From positions 10,920 through 74,919 of the forward strand of contig JBHJOF010000282.1 of the NCBI GenBank assembly GCA_050330055.1: a stretch of DNA of 64,000 bases. The letters run 5' to 3'. Shown here one piece after another: positions 43,897-50,855 of this stretch; position 1 is the first letter of the stretch, and every line of letters begins with the position of its first letter. The notes below the pieces were generated by a model. It was not told where the DNA came from. It saw only the letters and a list, made by a program, of their open reading frames with translations, and made no database searches. Both the position numbers and the translations under genes were made by a program. Source of the stretch: JBHJOF01 sp050330055 (GTDB taxonomy: Bacteria; Pseudomonadota; Alphaproteobacteria; Kiloniellales; JAKSDN01).

Positions 43897-44895
43897 ATGA
43901 CCATTGAAACGAGCCTCCGCCGCGAGCTGGCGCATTTTCAGGCCCCGATACCGCGCAAGAGCCTGTCCCAGGTCGCGACCTCGTTCGGCGGCTTCTTCGC
44001 CACCTGTGTGGCGATGCATACCGTCATCGACCTGTCCTACTGGCTTGCGCTCGCGCTCACGCCGCTGGCCGCCGGCTTCCTGGTGCGGATCTTCATTATC
44101 CAGCATGACTGTGGACATTTCTCGTTCTTCCGCTCGCGCCGTGCAAACGACGTCATCGGGTTCGCTTGCAGCCTTCTCACGCTGACGCCCTATGCGTCCT
44201 GGCGCCGGCAGCACGCGGGACATCACGGCGTTTGGAACGATCTCGACCGCCGGCAAAGCGGTGTGGATATCTATTCCTCCTGCCTGACCGTCGCTGAATA
44301 CCGGGCCTTGAGCTTGGGGAGGCGATGGTGGTGCCGCTTGACGCGGCATCCGCTCGTGACCAACATCCTGCTGCCTCCCCTGATCTTTACTTTGCTTTAT
44401 CGCCTGCCGTTCGACATGCCGAAATCCTGGCGTTACGAGCGGCGCGTGGTGCACCTGACCAGCCTCGCGCTCGTCGCGACCCTGGCAAGCCTCGGCTTGC
44501 TGCTCGGCTACGATCGCGTGGCCGCCATCCAACTGCCGGTACTGGTGCTCGCGGCCGTCATCGGCGTCTGGCTGTTCTCGGTGCAGCACCGCGGCGAAGC
44601 GATACGGTGGTTCCGTCACGACGTATGGGACCCGCGCTCGGCGGCGCTGCAGGGCTCGACCTACCTGCGCCTGCCGGCGATCCTGCAATGGTTCACCGGC
44701 AATATTGGGTTTCATCACGTGCATCACCTGAATCCCCGCGTGCCGAACTATCGGCTCCGGGAATGCCATGAGTTGATCGCGGCTCACTGCACCGTTCCGC
44801 AATTGTCTTTCCGCGACGGAGTGCGGGCCCTGCGCTTCGTCCTGTGGGACGAGGCCCGCGGCCGAATGGTCACATTCCGCGAGGCCACGGCGTGA
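43897..44895 (+). CDS. Fatty acid desaturase (membrane di-iron)
   Basis: A 332-aa acyl-lipid desaturase. The three histidine boxes that bind the di-iron centre are present: HDCGHFSFF (about residue 70), HAGHHGVWND (about 107) and FHHVHHLNPRVPNY (about 274). Hydrophobic segments around residues 32-65, 155-170 and 190-235 fit an inner-membrane enzyme. The pattern matches delta-12/omega-type bacterial desaturases. ATG 43897 has GGGAGA upstream. It overlaps the next gene by four bases (GTGA), so both are translated together. The exact double-bond position is unknown. Confidence 0.92.
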   Translation: MTIETSLRRELAHFQAPIPRKSLSQVATSFGGFFATCVAMHTVIDLSYWLALALTPLAAGFLVRIFIIQHDCGHFSFFRSRRANDVIGFACSLLTLTPYASWRRQHAGHHGVWNDLDRRQSGVDIYSSCLTVAEYRALSLGRRWWCRLTRHPLVTNILLPPLIFTLLYRLPFDMPKSWRYERRVVHLTSLALVATLASLGLLLGYDRVAAIQLPVLVLAAVIGVWLFSVQHRGEAIRWFRHDVWDPRSAALQGSTYLRLPAILQWFTGNIGFHHVHHLNPRVPNYRLRECHELIAAHCTVPQLSFRDGVRALRFVLWDEARGRMVTFREATA

Positions 44896-45962
44896 AGCTG
44901 TTCGAGTGCCAGTGCTGCGGCCAGCTGCTCTACTTCGAGAACACGCGGTGCGAGCGCTGCGGACACATTCTGGGATATCTGCCCGATCGAGTGACCCTGA
45001 GCGCGCTCACGCCCGCGGGCGGCGCGCGCTGGCGTCCCTTGGTCGCGCCCGATGAGCAATTCCGCTTCTGTGCCAATGCCGTCCACGACTCTTGCAACTG
45101 GCTGGTGCCGGCCGACGGCCCGGACGCATTCTGCCGCGCCTGCCGGCTCAACCGGACGATACCCAACCTCGACGCGCCCGCGAACCTCCTGCTCTGGCAG
45201 AGGCTGGAAGCCGCCAAGCACCGTCTCGTCTATGGACTGCTGCGCCTCGGCCTGCCCCTGGTCAGCAAGTTCGAGGACGCCGAAAGGGGGCTCGCCTTCG
45301 ACTTCCTCGCCGACTCCGGGGCGACGTTCCAGGAAGGCCCGCAGGTCGTCACGGGTCATGCCCGGGGGCTGATCACCATCGACATCGCCGAGGCCGACGA
45401 CGCCGAGCGGGAGCGCCATCGCCGCGACATGGCGGAGCCCTATCGCACTCTTCTTGGCCATTTCCGCCACGAGATCGGCCACCACTACTGGGAGCGGCTC
45501 GTGCGGGACGGATTGTGGCACGGGGCCTTCCGCGAGCTGTTCGGTGACGAGCGTCGCGACTACGGCAGCGCCCTGGAGGCCTACTACGCGAATGGCCCCC
45601 AGCCCGACTGGCGCGAGCTTTTCGTCAGCGGCTACGCCGGCGCTCATCCCTGGGAAGACTACGCCGAGACCTGGGCGCACTATCTGCACATCGTCGATAC
45701 CCTGGAGACTGCGGACGCCTTCGGCCTGCGCATCCACCCAAAGGCCGGCCGCGATCCCGCGCTCGCCATGGAGATCGATTTCGATCCCTACCGGCAAGGC
45801 GACTTTGATGCGCTGATAGGTGTATGGCTACCGCTCACCTATGCAGTGAACAGCCTGAACCACAGCATGGGCCAACCGGACCTCTATCCCTTCGTCCTGG
45901 CGCCGACGGTCATAGGGAAGCTACGCTTCGTCCACGGCCTCATCCACCGCAGTGGCGACTAG
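44892..45962 (+). CDS. Zinc-ribbon and zinc metallopeptidase-like protein
   Basis: A 356-aa protein. The N-terminus has paired Cys motifs (CQCCGQLLYF, CERCGHILGY, then FCRACRLNRTIPNLD), a zinc ribbon. In the middle, LGHFRHEIGHHYWERL carries an HExxH zinc-protease motif at about residue 195. Proteins of this arrangement form a known family of putative zinc-binding metallopeptidases without established substrates. The GTG start overlaps the desaturase TGA. No signal peptide, so it is cytosolic. Coupling to a desaturase is notable. Confidence 0.85.
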   Translation: MKLFECQCCGQLLYFENTRCERCGHILGYLPDRVTLSALTPAGGARWRPLVAPDEQFRFCANAVHDSCNWLVPADGPDAFCRACRLNRTIPNLDAPANLLLWQRLEAAKHRLVYGLLRLGLPLVSKFEDAERGLAFDFLADSGATFQEGPQVVTGHARGLITIDIAEADDAERERHRRDMAEPYRTLLGHFRHEIGHHYWERLVRDGLWHGAFRELFGDERRDYGSALEAYYANGPQPDWRELFVSGYAGAHPWEDYAETWAHYLHIVDTLETADAFGLRIHPKAGRDPALAMEIDFDPYRQGDFDALIGVWLPLTYAVNSLNHSMGQPDLYPFVLAPTVIGKLRFVHGLIHRSGD

Positions 45963-45996
45963 GAGCAGGCCGCATGCCGTATGAATCGCCGGCCGG

Positions 45997-46242
45997 TCAA
46001 GCAAGGTCTGGATCGACGAACAGACTGTCCGGCGGATCGGCCTCGTTTGGCGCCAACCGGGAATCGTAGCGGTACCGTGTGACGCAGTAGGGGCAGAGGA
46101 TCGCATCCTCAAGGCCCATGTTGAGATAGACGTGCGGATGATCGTGCGGCGGGGACACGCCGATGCAGTTGAATTCTCGCACGCCGATGCGAATCTCCGG
46201 GACCGCTCGGTCGTTTCGAAACTTCGGATAGTGGCTTGCCAT
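45997..46242 (-). CDS. Zinc-finger protein, zf-CHCC family
   Basis: An 81-aa protein ending in the zf-CHCC domain: FNCIGVSPPHDHPHVYLNMG followed by ILCPYCVTRYRYD. Ligands are one Cys, His and the CPYC pair. The family is related to a mitochondrial complex I accessory subunit (NDUFS6) and is common in alphaproteobacteria, usually as a short protein. ATG 46242 is preferred to the longer frame from 46449, whose N-terminal part is not conserved. A Leu/Asp-rich C-terminal tail (PPDSLFVDPDLA) extends past the zinc site. Confidence 0.85.
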   Translation of the reverse strand: MASHYPKFRNDRAVPEIRIGVREFNCIGVSPPHDHPHVYLNMGLEDAILCPYCVTRYRYDSRLAPNEADPPDSLFVDPDLA

Positions 46243-46479
46243 CTTGGTCGCTGCGGAACGGCTCGACGAAGTCAGTTCCGACGCAGTGGCAGAGTCTTGG
46301 ACGTCCCTTTCGGATACTGCCCAGCTGGCGGGCAGTGATCCGGCGCTTGCGGCGATAGCGACGCCGGCTCGAGGGTGGCGACGTAGAGCACTACCCTCCG
46401 TCTCCCAGGACTCGATCGCGTTCATGTCGAGCTGCGAATCGGCAGCCAAAGGGTGATCTGCGAAGCGGCGGGATGCGGC

Positions 46480-46563
46480 CCGATTTCGAACGCTGACTGA
46501 AGTTGCTATGCAATAGCTCCGAGTTCGGCAACTGACACTGACCTCGGCAAGGTTCGAAATCGG
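46480..46563. repeat. Nested inverted repeat (possible structured RNA or terminator)
   Basis: CCGATTTCGAAC (46480-46491) is perfectly complementary to GTTCGAAATCGG (46552-46563). Inside, AGTTGC (46501-46506) pairs with GCAACT (46528-46533), giving a two-tier stem over 84 bases. On the leftward strand it lies just after the 116-aa membrane protein gene, where a terminator would fit, but there is no clear T-run. Confidence 0.55.
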
Positions 46564-46614
46564 CGCCGTAGAACGCCCGGCGTCCAGCTGCCCTGAACGA
46601 CCAGGGCCAGACGG

Positions 46615-46965
46615 CTAGAATTGGGTCGCCAGCTGCTCCATGCACGCGCTTGCAACCTGACGATTGGGATCGCTTGCACCCGGCATCGTCGCCCAGCCGG
46701 TTTCCATGAGCATGTCGCTGCGCTGGTAGTTGCTGGCGCCTTCCAACTGGGCAAGCTTCTGCGCGAGCTGCGGGTCCTGGCTCGACTGCTCGATGCAGAT
46801 CGGTACCAAGGCGGAGACGACCTCGAGCCGCGCCTGTGCGGACGCCATTTGCTTGGCCGTACCGCCGGTCACCCATCCGCCCCACGAGAAGCCGACTATG
46901 GCGAGTGCGATGGCACCCACAACGGCACCATAGAGGGCAGGCTTTAGCCATTCGGGGGTGTTCAT
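46615..46965 (-). CDS. Small membrane-anchored hypothetical protein
   Basis: A 116-aa protein with one N-terminal membrane segment (ALYGAVVGAIALAIVGFSWG, about residues 11-30) and a helical domain with two Cys (PICIEQSS, ASACMEQ). The ATG is preceded by GAGGAAA. Similar proteins are widespread in rhizobia without assigned function. The helical region after the anchor (KQMASAQARLEVVSALVPI) suggests a periplasmic coiled domain. No operon partner is evident. Confidence 0.75.
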   Translation of the reverse strand: MNTPEWLKPALYGAVVGAIALAIVGFSWGGWVTGGTAKQMASAQARLEVVSALVPICIEQSSQDPQLAQKLAQLEGASNYQRSDMLMETGWATMPGASDPNRQVASACMEQLATQF

Positions 46966-47263
46966 GTGCGTTTCCTCAATCTAGGGAGAAACCATCTCTC
47001 CCTTTAATAATTAGCAATATAGCAGAAAATAAACATATAGTATATTGCTTTCTCGGCCAAAATAATTATCTGTAGATTTTTTGGATAAGTTGTTGACAGC
47101 GGTGGCTTATTTAATGACGTACACGGAACGATTACATCAAAGTGCGGGCGGACTCCCTTGCCTGCACGCGCATCGGGCCCCGGCCATCAAGGCTGAGGCA
47201 CCGATTTCATCGCTCCCACAATGGCTGCACCGTTCAGGCGGGTCTTGAGAACGGCCGGACTTT
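46966..47263. promoter_or_regulatory. AT-rich spacer with promoter-like sequence
   Basis: About 300 bases, strikingly AT-rich around 47000-47115 against GC-rich surroundings. AGGGAGA-AACCATC-TCTCCCT at 46985-47005 is a 7-bp perfect inverted repeat just upstream of the 116-aa gene. TTGACA at about 47094, followed by TTATTTAAT, resembles a rightward promoter, but no rightward gene follows. The composition suggests imported DNA. Confidence 0.5.
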
Positions 47264-47527
47264 CTAGAAGTCTTCCGCAGCCAGGAGGTAGGCGTCCTTG
47301 TGGGCGCGCGTATAGACCTTGCGGGCGGCTTCATGGATGCGATCGCGAGCGGCATCGAAGGCCTCGAGAAAGCTCGCTTCCGCATTCCTAGTCTGCGGGT
47401 TCAGCTTGTAGAGCGCACCGACCTCGACGAAAAATGAAACCTCCAGCGCGCTGTCGTAGCCCCAAAAGTGGACAAGACATCTCCTAGCGTCGTAGCTCCG
47501 GCTCCCGTTCGGAAAACTGAGTGTCAT
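47264..47527 (-). CDS. DUF1488 family protein
   Basis: An 87-aa protein matching DUF1488: MTLSFPNGSRSYDARR at the start, VHFWGYDSALEVSFFVE in the centre, and a helical end (FLEAFDAARDRIHEAARKVY). ATG 47527 begins exactly at the family N-terminus. Function is unknown; the family is common among rhizobia. It is the last gene of a run of small leftward genes. Confidence 0.85.
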   Translation of the reverse strand: MTLSFPNGSRSYDARRCLVHFWGYDSALEVSFFVEVGALYKLNPQTRNAEASFLEAFDAARDRIHEAARKVYTRAHKDAYLLAAEDF

Positions 47528-47574
47528 GGTTGAAATTCCCAACTGCTTCCGCCTGGAGTGGGATTCGCTTACGG

Positions 47575-47751
47575 CTATCGCCCGAACCGCTTGTTGCCGA
47601 CTTTCTTGGCCGGCTGCGACGCCTTCCGCGCTGTTGCGGCAGGTGGCTTGGCGCCGCATCGGGGACAGGCGACGACGGCCCTATTCAAGTCATAGTATTT
47701 GGTCGCGCACTCTGGACAGACATGCTTCGATCCGCGGTCTGCTATGTTCAT
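47575..47751 (-). CDS. Short FYDLN-type zinc-ribbon protein
   Basis: A 58-aa frame shorter than usual gene-finding cutoffs. The core HVCPECATKYYDLNR and VACPRCGAKPP has two CxxC knuckles and the YYDLN signature of the FYDLN_acid family. The family is named for a long acidic C-terminus; here the tail is short and basic (KASQPAKKVGNKRFGR). ATG 47751, stop TAG at 47575-47577. It sits between the 66-aa zinc-knuckle gene and DUF1488. Function unknown. Confidence 0.75.
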   Translation of the reverse strand: MNIADRGSKHVCPECATKYYDLNRAVVACPRCGAKPPAATARKASQPAKKVGNKRFGR

Positions 47752-47783
47752 ATCTTTGGATTCCTCGATGGCTGTGTTTAGCT

Positions 47784-47984
47784 CTATCGCCTGGCGGCCT
47801 TGGCAGGGTGGGCCCTAAGCGGCGTTCCGTTTCGCCATGTGGTCGACCGTTTGCAGCTCGGACAAATCCGCTCGCCGCACCACTGACTCGGAAACGTGGA
47901 TTTGCACCTAAGACAAGGGCGCAGTTTAGGACCATCTCGGGGCGGCTGAGGATTCGGTCCATCTGTCGCTGGGGAGGTCCTCAT
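47784..47984 (-). CDS. Small zinc-knuckle protein
   Basis: A 66-aa protein with a CxxC...CxxC pattern (RPCLRCKSTFPSQWCGERIC then PSCKRST), consistent with one bound zinc. ATG 47984 overlaps the stop of the upstream 103-aa gene by four bases and has GGAGGATTC immediately before it, fixing the start. Similar short proteins recur in Bradyrhizobium-like genomes with no known role; nucleic-acid binding is plausible. Confidence 0.7.
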   Translation of the reverse strand: MRTSPATDGPNPQPPRDGPKLRPCLRCKSTFPSQWCGERICPSCKRSTTWRNGTPLRAHPAKAARR

Positions 47985-48292
47985 GAATCCTCCTCCCATC
48001 CGTCGCAAAGCCGGGTTAGATCGTCGAGCGCATGTGCGATAAGCCTCTTCCGGCGCGGATCCTGAGCTTCCGGTGTGGCGGCATAGAGCTCTATGAGATA
48101 CTGCGCCTTGGCAGCGGCCTCTGGCCAGGTCTCGGCCGGCGCGGCAAGGAGAAGCTTCTCTAGCTCCTCCTGACGACGCCACAAATCCGCCTGTTGAGCC
48201 TGAAACTGTTGGAGGCGCTGGCGGCGGATCTCTGTCGCTTTCTGGGCGGCCATGCCGCGATGCTCGTCGAGATCGACCGGGTCGTCCGTCAT
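47981..48292 (-). CDS. Hypothetical helical protein
   Basis: A 103-aa, Gln/Glu/Ala-rich, probably all-helical protein (RRQRLQQFQAQQADLWRRQE), coiled-coil in the first half and ending LTRLCDGWEEDS. It is coupled by a four-base overlap to the zinc-knuckle gene. No family function is known. Similar short helical proteins occur in rhizobia. Confidence 0.65.
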   Translation of the reverse strand: MTDDPVDLDEHRGMAAQKATEIRRQRLQQFQAQQADLWRRQEELEKLLLAAPAETWPEAAAKAQYLIELYAATPEAQDPRRKRLIAHALDDLTRLCDGWEEDS

Positions 48293-48343
48293 GGTCTCAT
48301 GCCTTCGGTTGGCATTGCCGAATCCGGCTCGACTCAGACCGCG

Positions 48344-48610
48344 TCAAGTGAGCCGCACCGCGGCTCCGAGCCTCGCGATCCGGCAAAGGGCGTTCTTGAT
48401 GTTTTCGAGGCGGGTGGGTTGATGTCTCCGCGATGCCCGTTCGGCAACTCTCAGCAGGTCGCCTGTTAGGCGCTCGATTTCGCTCCGCCTAATCCAGGAA
48501 GCGTAAGGAACGGTATCGTTGAATGCCTTTAGGCTTGCGGCCGTGCGGCCGCGTAGCTCTTTCAAAGCTTGCCGAATCTCGCCATGTTCGGATTGATTCT
48601 TGCAGGTCAC
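48344..48610 (-). CDS. Hypothetical protein
   Basis: An 88-aa frame starting at GTG 48610 with GAGGTG seven bases upstream. It is helical and rich in Arg/Ala/Leu (EIRQALKELRGRTAASLKAF, then IERLTGDLLRVAERASRR). No domain is recognised. Same strand and spacing as neighbouring small genes supports it as real, though the evidence is mainly the ribosome site and composition. Confidence 0.5.
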   Translation of the reverse strand: MTCKNQSEHGEIRQALKELRGRTAASLKAFNDTVPYASWIRRSEIERLTGDLLRVAERASRRHQPTRLENIKNALCRIARLGAAVRLT

Positions 48611-48663
48611 TTCGACACCTCATTGACTGCGATATGTGACGACCGTCCTAAACGCGTTCCCGT

Positions 48664-48912
48664 TCAGTTATCTTGGCCACTACTCTCCTTTTCCCATCTG
48701 CTCGCGAGCTCATCGATGATTTGCGCGACCGTTAGCGGTCGACCGCCTGCGCCGGCTTGCTCTTTGCCCCACAGTGCGAGCTTCTGGTAGGTGGCGGTCG
48801 GTAGCATTACGGTAGCTTGCCCCGCATCGCGCTGAGGCGGTGCGAGCCAGACCGTGCCGGCGACCATGGCGGCCAAAATGATCAGCACGGTTAGGGGCGG
48901 TGATAGGCGCAT
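48664..48912 (-). CDS. Small membrane-anchored hypothetical protein
   Basis: An 82-aa protein with one N-terminal membrane segment (LTVLIILAAMVAGTVWLAP, about residues 7-25) and a short soluble tail (ATYQKLALWGKEQAGAGGRP, then LTVAQIIDELASRWEK). ATG 48912 is preceded by AAAGGAG at ideal spacing, strong support for translation. The tail resembles the ends of some ribbon-helix-helix proteins, but this is not certain. Confidence 0.65.
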   Translation of the reverse strand: MRLSPPLTVLIILAAMVAGTVWLAPPQRDAGQATVMLPTATYQKLALWGKEQAGAGGRPLTVAQIIDELASRWEKESSGQDN

Positions 48913-49032
48913 CCGGGACTCCTTTGAGGAAAGTGAAGCTGCAGATCTCGGCCGCGCGTCATCTTTCCCACTGCAGGTCTTTCAACCATCTTCGCGCCGG
49001 AGGGGCCGCGTGGCCGGACTCTGTCCAGCCTC

Positions 49033-49830
49033 CTAGGGCAGAGTGCAGCTATCCTCTTGTTTGTGGTAAGGCCGGTTACAGTCCCAGCCGTTTCCGGAAT
49101 AGTCGAGGTGAGCGTTCTCCGGAACCTTTATGGGAGCGCAAGCTTCACTAACCGCTTGGTAGCCGCGGCTACATTTCCATCCAGGTCCATAGGAAGCGTC
49201 CACGAAATAGCCGTTCTCGGGCACCTGGACGGCCACGCAAGCCTCATCAATTGACCGGTAGCCACGACTGCATTTCCATCCGGGGCCGTACGATGCCTCC
49301 ACGACGTATCCGTTTGCGGGCACCAGGATGGCGACACAGCCATCCTTGATTGCTCGATAGCCTCGATCGCACTCCCAGCCAGGCCCATATGGAGTTTCTG
49401 ACAAGTAACCGTTTCTGGGTACATTGATGGCAATGCAGGCCTCGTCGATCTGCCGATAGCCTCGAGCGCATTCCCACCTGTCGCCGGAGGACGTCAGATA
49501 GGCGTTGGAGGGCACTTCGACGACGGTGCAGGTCTCACCGCTATCCCGATACCCGTGTCCGCACTCCCAACCGCGTCCGTAGGACGTGTTGGTCGCGTAC
49601 GCATTTGCGGGCAGCAAGATCGCTGCGCAGGCTCCCTTGACCACTCGATAGCCAGGATTGCACTCCCAGCCGCTCCCGAAACTCTTCGCGCGCGCATTCT
49701 CGGGCATCTCGGCCTCGGGCATCTCGGCGGAGCCGGCCTGGGCGCCAGCCACGCTGGAAGCAGCGACCAGAAGCGCCAGAAGAACAGGGGTGAGAACTGA
49801 AACAAGGCGCGGTCGTCGCATGCTGTTCAT
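49033..49830 (-). CDS. Secreted protein with seven two-cysteine repeats
   Basis: A 265-aa exported protein. A signal peptide (LVSVLTPVLLALLVAASSVAGAQA) is followed by seven repeats of about 31-33 residues with consensus P-x-N-(A/G)-Y ... G-x-G-W-(E/K)-C-x-R-G-Y ... C-x-x-(I/V). Each repeat has two Cys ten residues apart, so 14 in all, suggesting one disulfide per repeat. Repeats 4-6 are nearly identical, indicating recent duplication. ATG 49830 with AAGG upstream is chosen over GTG/ATG options further out. The family is not recognised; a surface or matrix role is likely. Confidence 0.8.
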   Translation of the reverse strand: MNSMRRPRLVSVLTPVLLALLVAASSVAGAQAGSAEMPEAEMPENARAKSFGSGWECNPGYRVVKGACAAILLPANAYATNTSYGRGWECGHGYRDSGETCTVVEVPSNAYLTSSGDRWECARGYRQIDEACIAINVPRNGYLSETPYGPGWECDRGYRAIKDGCVAILVPANGYVVEASYGPGWKCSRGYRSIDEACVAVQVPENGYFVDASYGPGWKCSRGYQAVSEACAPIKVPENAHLDYSGNGWDCNRPYHKQEDSCTLP

Positions 49831-50038
49831 GAATGGCACCTTGTCGTGACTGCCGAGCACCGCAGCGAGCTTGCTGGTCGAAACACCCACCAAGGCTAAG
49901 GGGTGGGTCTCAAAGGACGCCTCGCATCGTCAGTCAATGGCCCCCATCGCGCGTGCTGCTTTCGCGTTGGCGCAGTTTAGGGCTCTGTTTATGCGGTGGC
50001 CGCGTTCGCTGCGGTTATCCAGGTGACAACACTTCATC

Positions 50039-50206
50039 TCAATATCGAGAGCGACTTCGAGGCGGAGCCTTGTCGGACTGTGCGGCTGGCCGATCGATTG
50101 CCGGTATGTCCTCGGAGTCCTCCTCGGGCGTGTCCGGGCGCGGCGGGAAAGTATGGGATGCGTTGGATGCATAATCTCTCCGCCAGCCGAATTTTTTGTC
50201 GGCCAT
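50039..50206 (-). CDS. Small hydrophilic hypothetical protein
   Basis: A 55-aa frame (MADKKFGWRRDYASNASHTF, then PPRPDTPEEDSEDIP) with GAGG ten bases before ATG 50206. It is Pro/Asp/Glu-rich and probably unstructured. An upstream ATG at 50281 would add an AT-coded hydrophobic leader and is less likely. No family is recognised; modest support only. Confidence 0.45.
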   Translation of the reverse strand: MADKKFGWRRDYASNASHTFPPRPDTPEEDSEDIPAIDRPAAQSDKAPPRSRSRY

Positions 50207-50457
50207 ATGAAATACCTCAGAGTTTTGCAGCAATGATTTGCTACTTATGAAAAAGATAAGCCTATATGGAGTATTTTTCAATGGCTTTTAAGGAATATTT
50301 TTTGAAGAGATCTTCGTAATACTAAAAGTTCTTTGTGCAGTACACAGTTATATTTATTTTTATTTCTGCAGTACAGATTTGCAATGTGGAGTATGGCCCA
50401 AGAATTTGCGCGCATCAGTGCTCCAACGCAGCGCTATGAGCCTAAGGTGATAGCCCG
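50207..50457. promoter_or_regulatory. AT-rich spacer with paired short direct repeats
   Basis: About 250 bases, very AT-rich between 50220 and 50390. TGCAGTACA occurs at 50336-50344 and 50367-50375, 31 bases apart or about three helical turns. TGGAGTAT occurs at 50267-50274 and 50387-50394. Such spaced repeats could be binding sites for a regulator or nucleoid protein. No gene is seen. Confidence 0.5.
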
Positions 50458-50787
50458 TCAGTCGGCCGGCCGCTTGCGCCGCCGGCCATCGCGCTTCGGG
50501 CGGACGTGGCGGCGCAGGCGGTCTTCCGGATAGCTGGCCGCCTCGCGCAGCATCTCGATGACGCGGCCGGCCGCGCCCTGCGGCAGCGGGCCCTCCGCCA
50601 GGCCATGGGCGGCCAGCAGGCGCTGCGCCGCCGCCGCCGGGTCGCGGCCCTCGCCGAGCCTGAGCGTCCAGGTCAGGATGATGTCCTCGGCCGGTCCGGC
50701 GAAATCGGCGCCGGCGGCGATCACGTCGTGGATCAGCCCGCCCGGATCGTCCTCGGAGTGGTGCGGCGAGACGTACTTGATGGCCAT
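50458..50787 (-). CDS. Hypothetical protein
   Basis: A 109-aa protein (DPGGLIHDVIAAGADFAGPA, then EDIILTWTLRLGEG) with a strongly basic end (RHVRPKRDGRRRKRPAD). Composition and third-position GC are those of a real gene, and it marks the return to normal GC content right of the AT-rich spacer. No domain is recognised. It precedes nothing obvious; the methyltransferase gene lies 68 bases upstream on the same strand. Confidence 0.65.
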   Translation of the reverse strand: MAIKYVSPHHSEDDPGGLIHDVIAAGADFAGPAEDIILTWTLRLGEGRDPAAAAQRLLAAHGLAEGPLPQGAAGRVIEMLREAASYPEDRLRRHVRPKRDGRRRKRPAD

Positions 50788-50855
50788 GACTGTTGCTTCG
50801 CGCTTTGGTGCGTCTCAATCGTTTCGGCCGCATCTGGCACGCCGCTCAAGTGACG

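Noticed and set aside
43653..43904. An 83-codon leftward frame ending in KQRKQACF
   Set aside because: It overlaps the palindromes and the desaturase leader, has no ribosome site and no recognised family.
46966..47263. A rightward gene driven by the TTGACA...TTATTTAAT promoter-like sequence
   Set aside because: No rightward frame with a ribosome site or protein-like composition follows.
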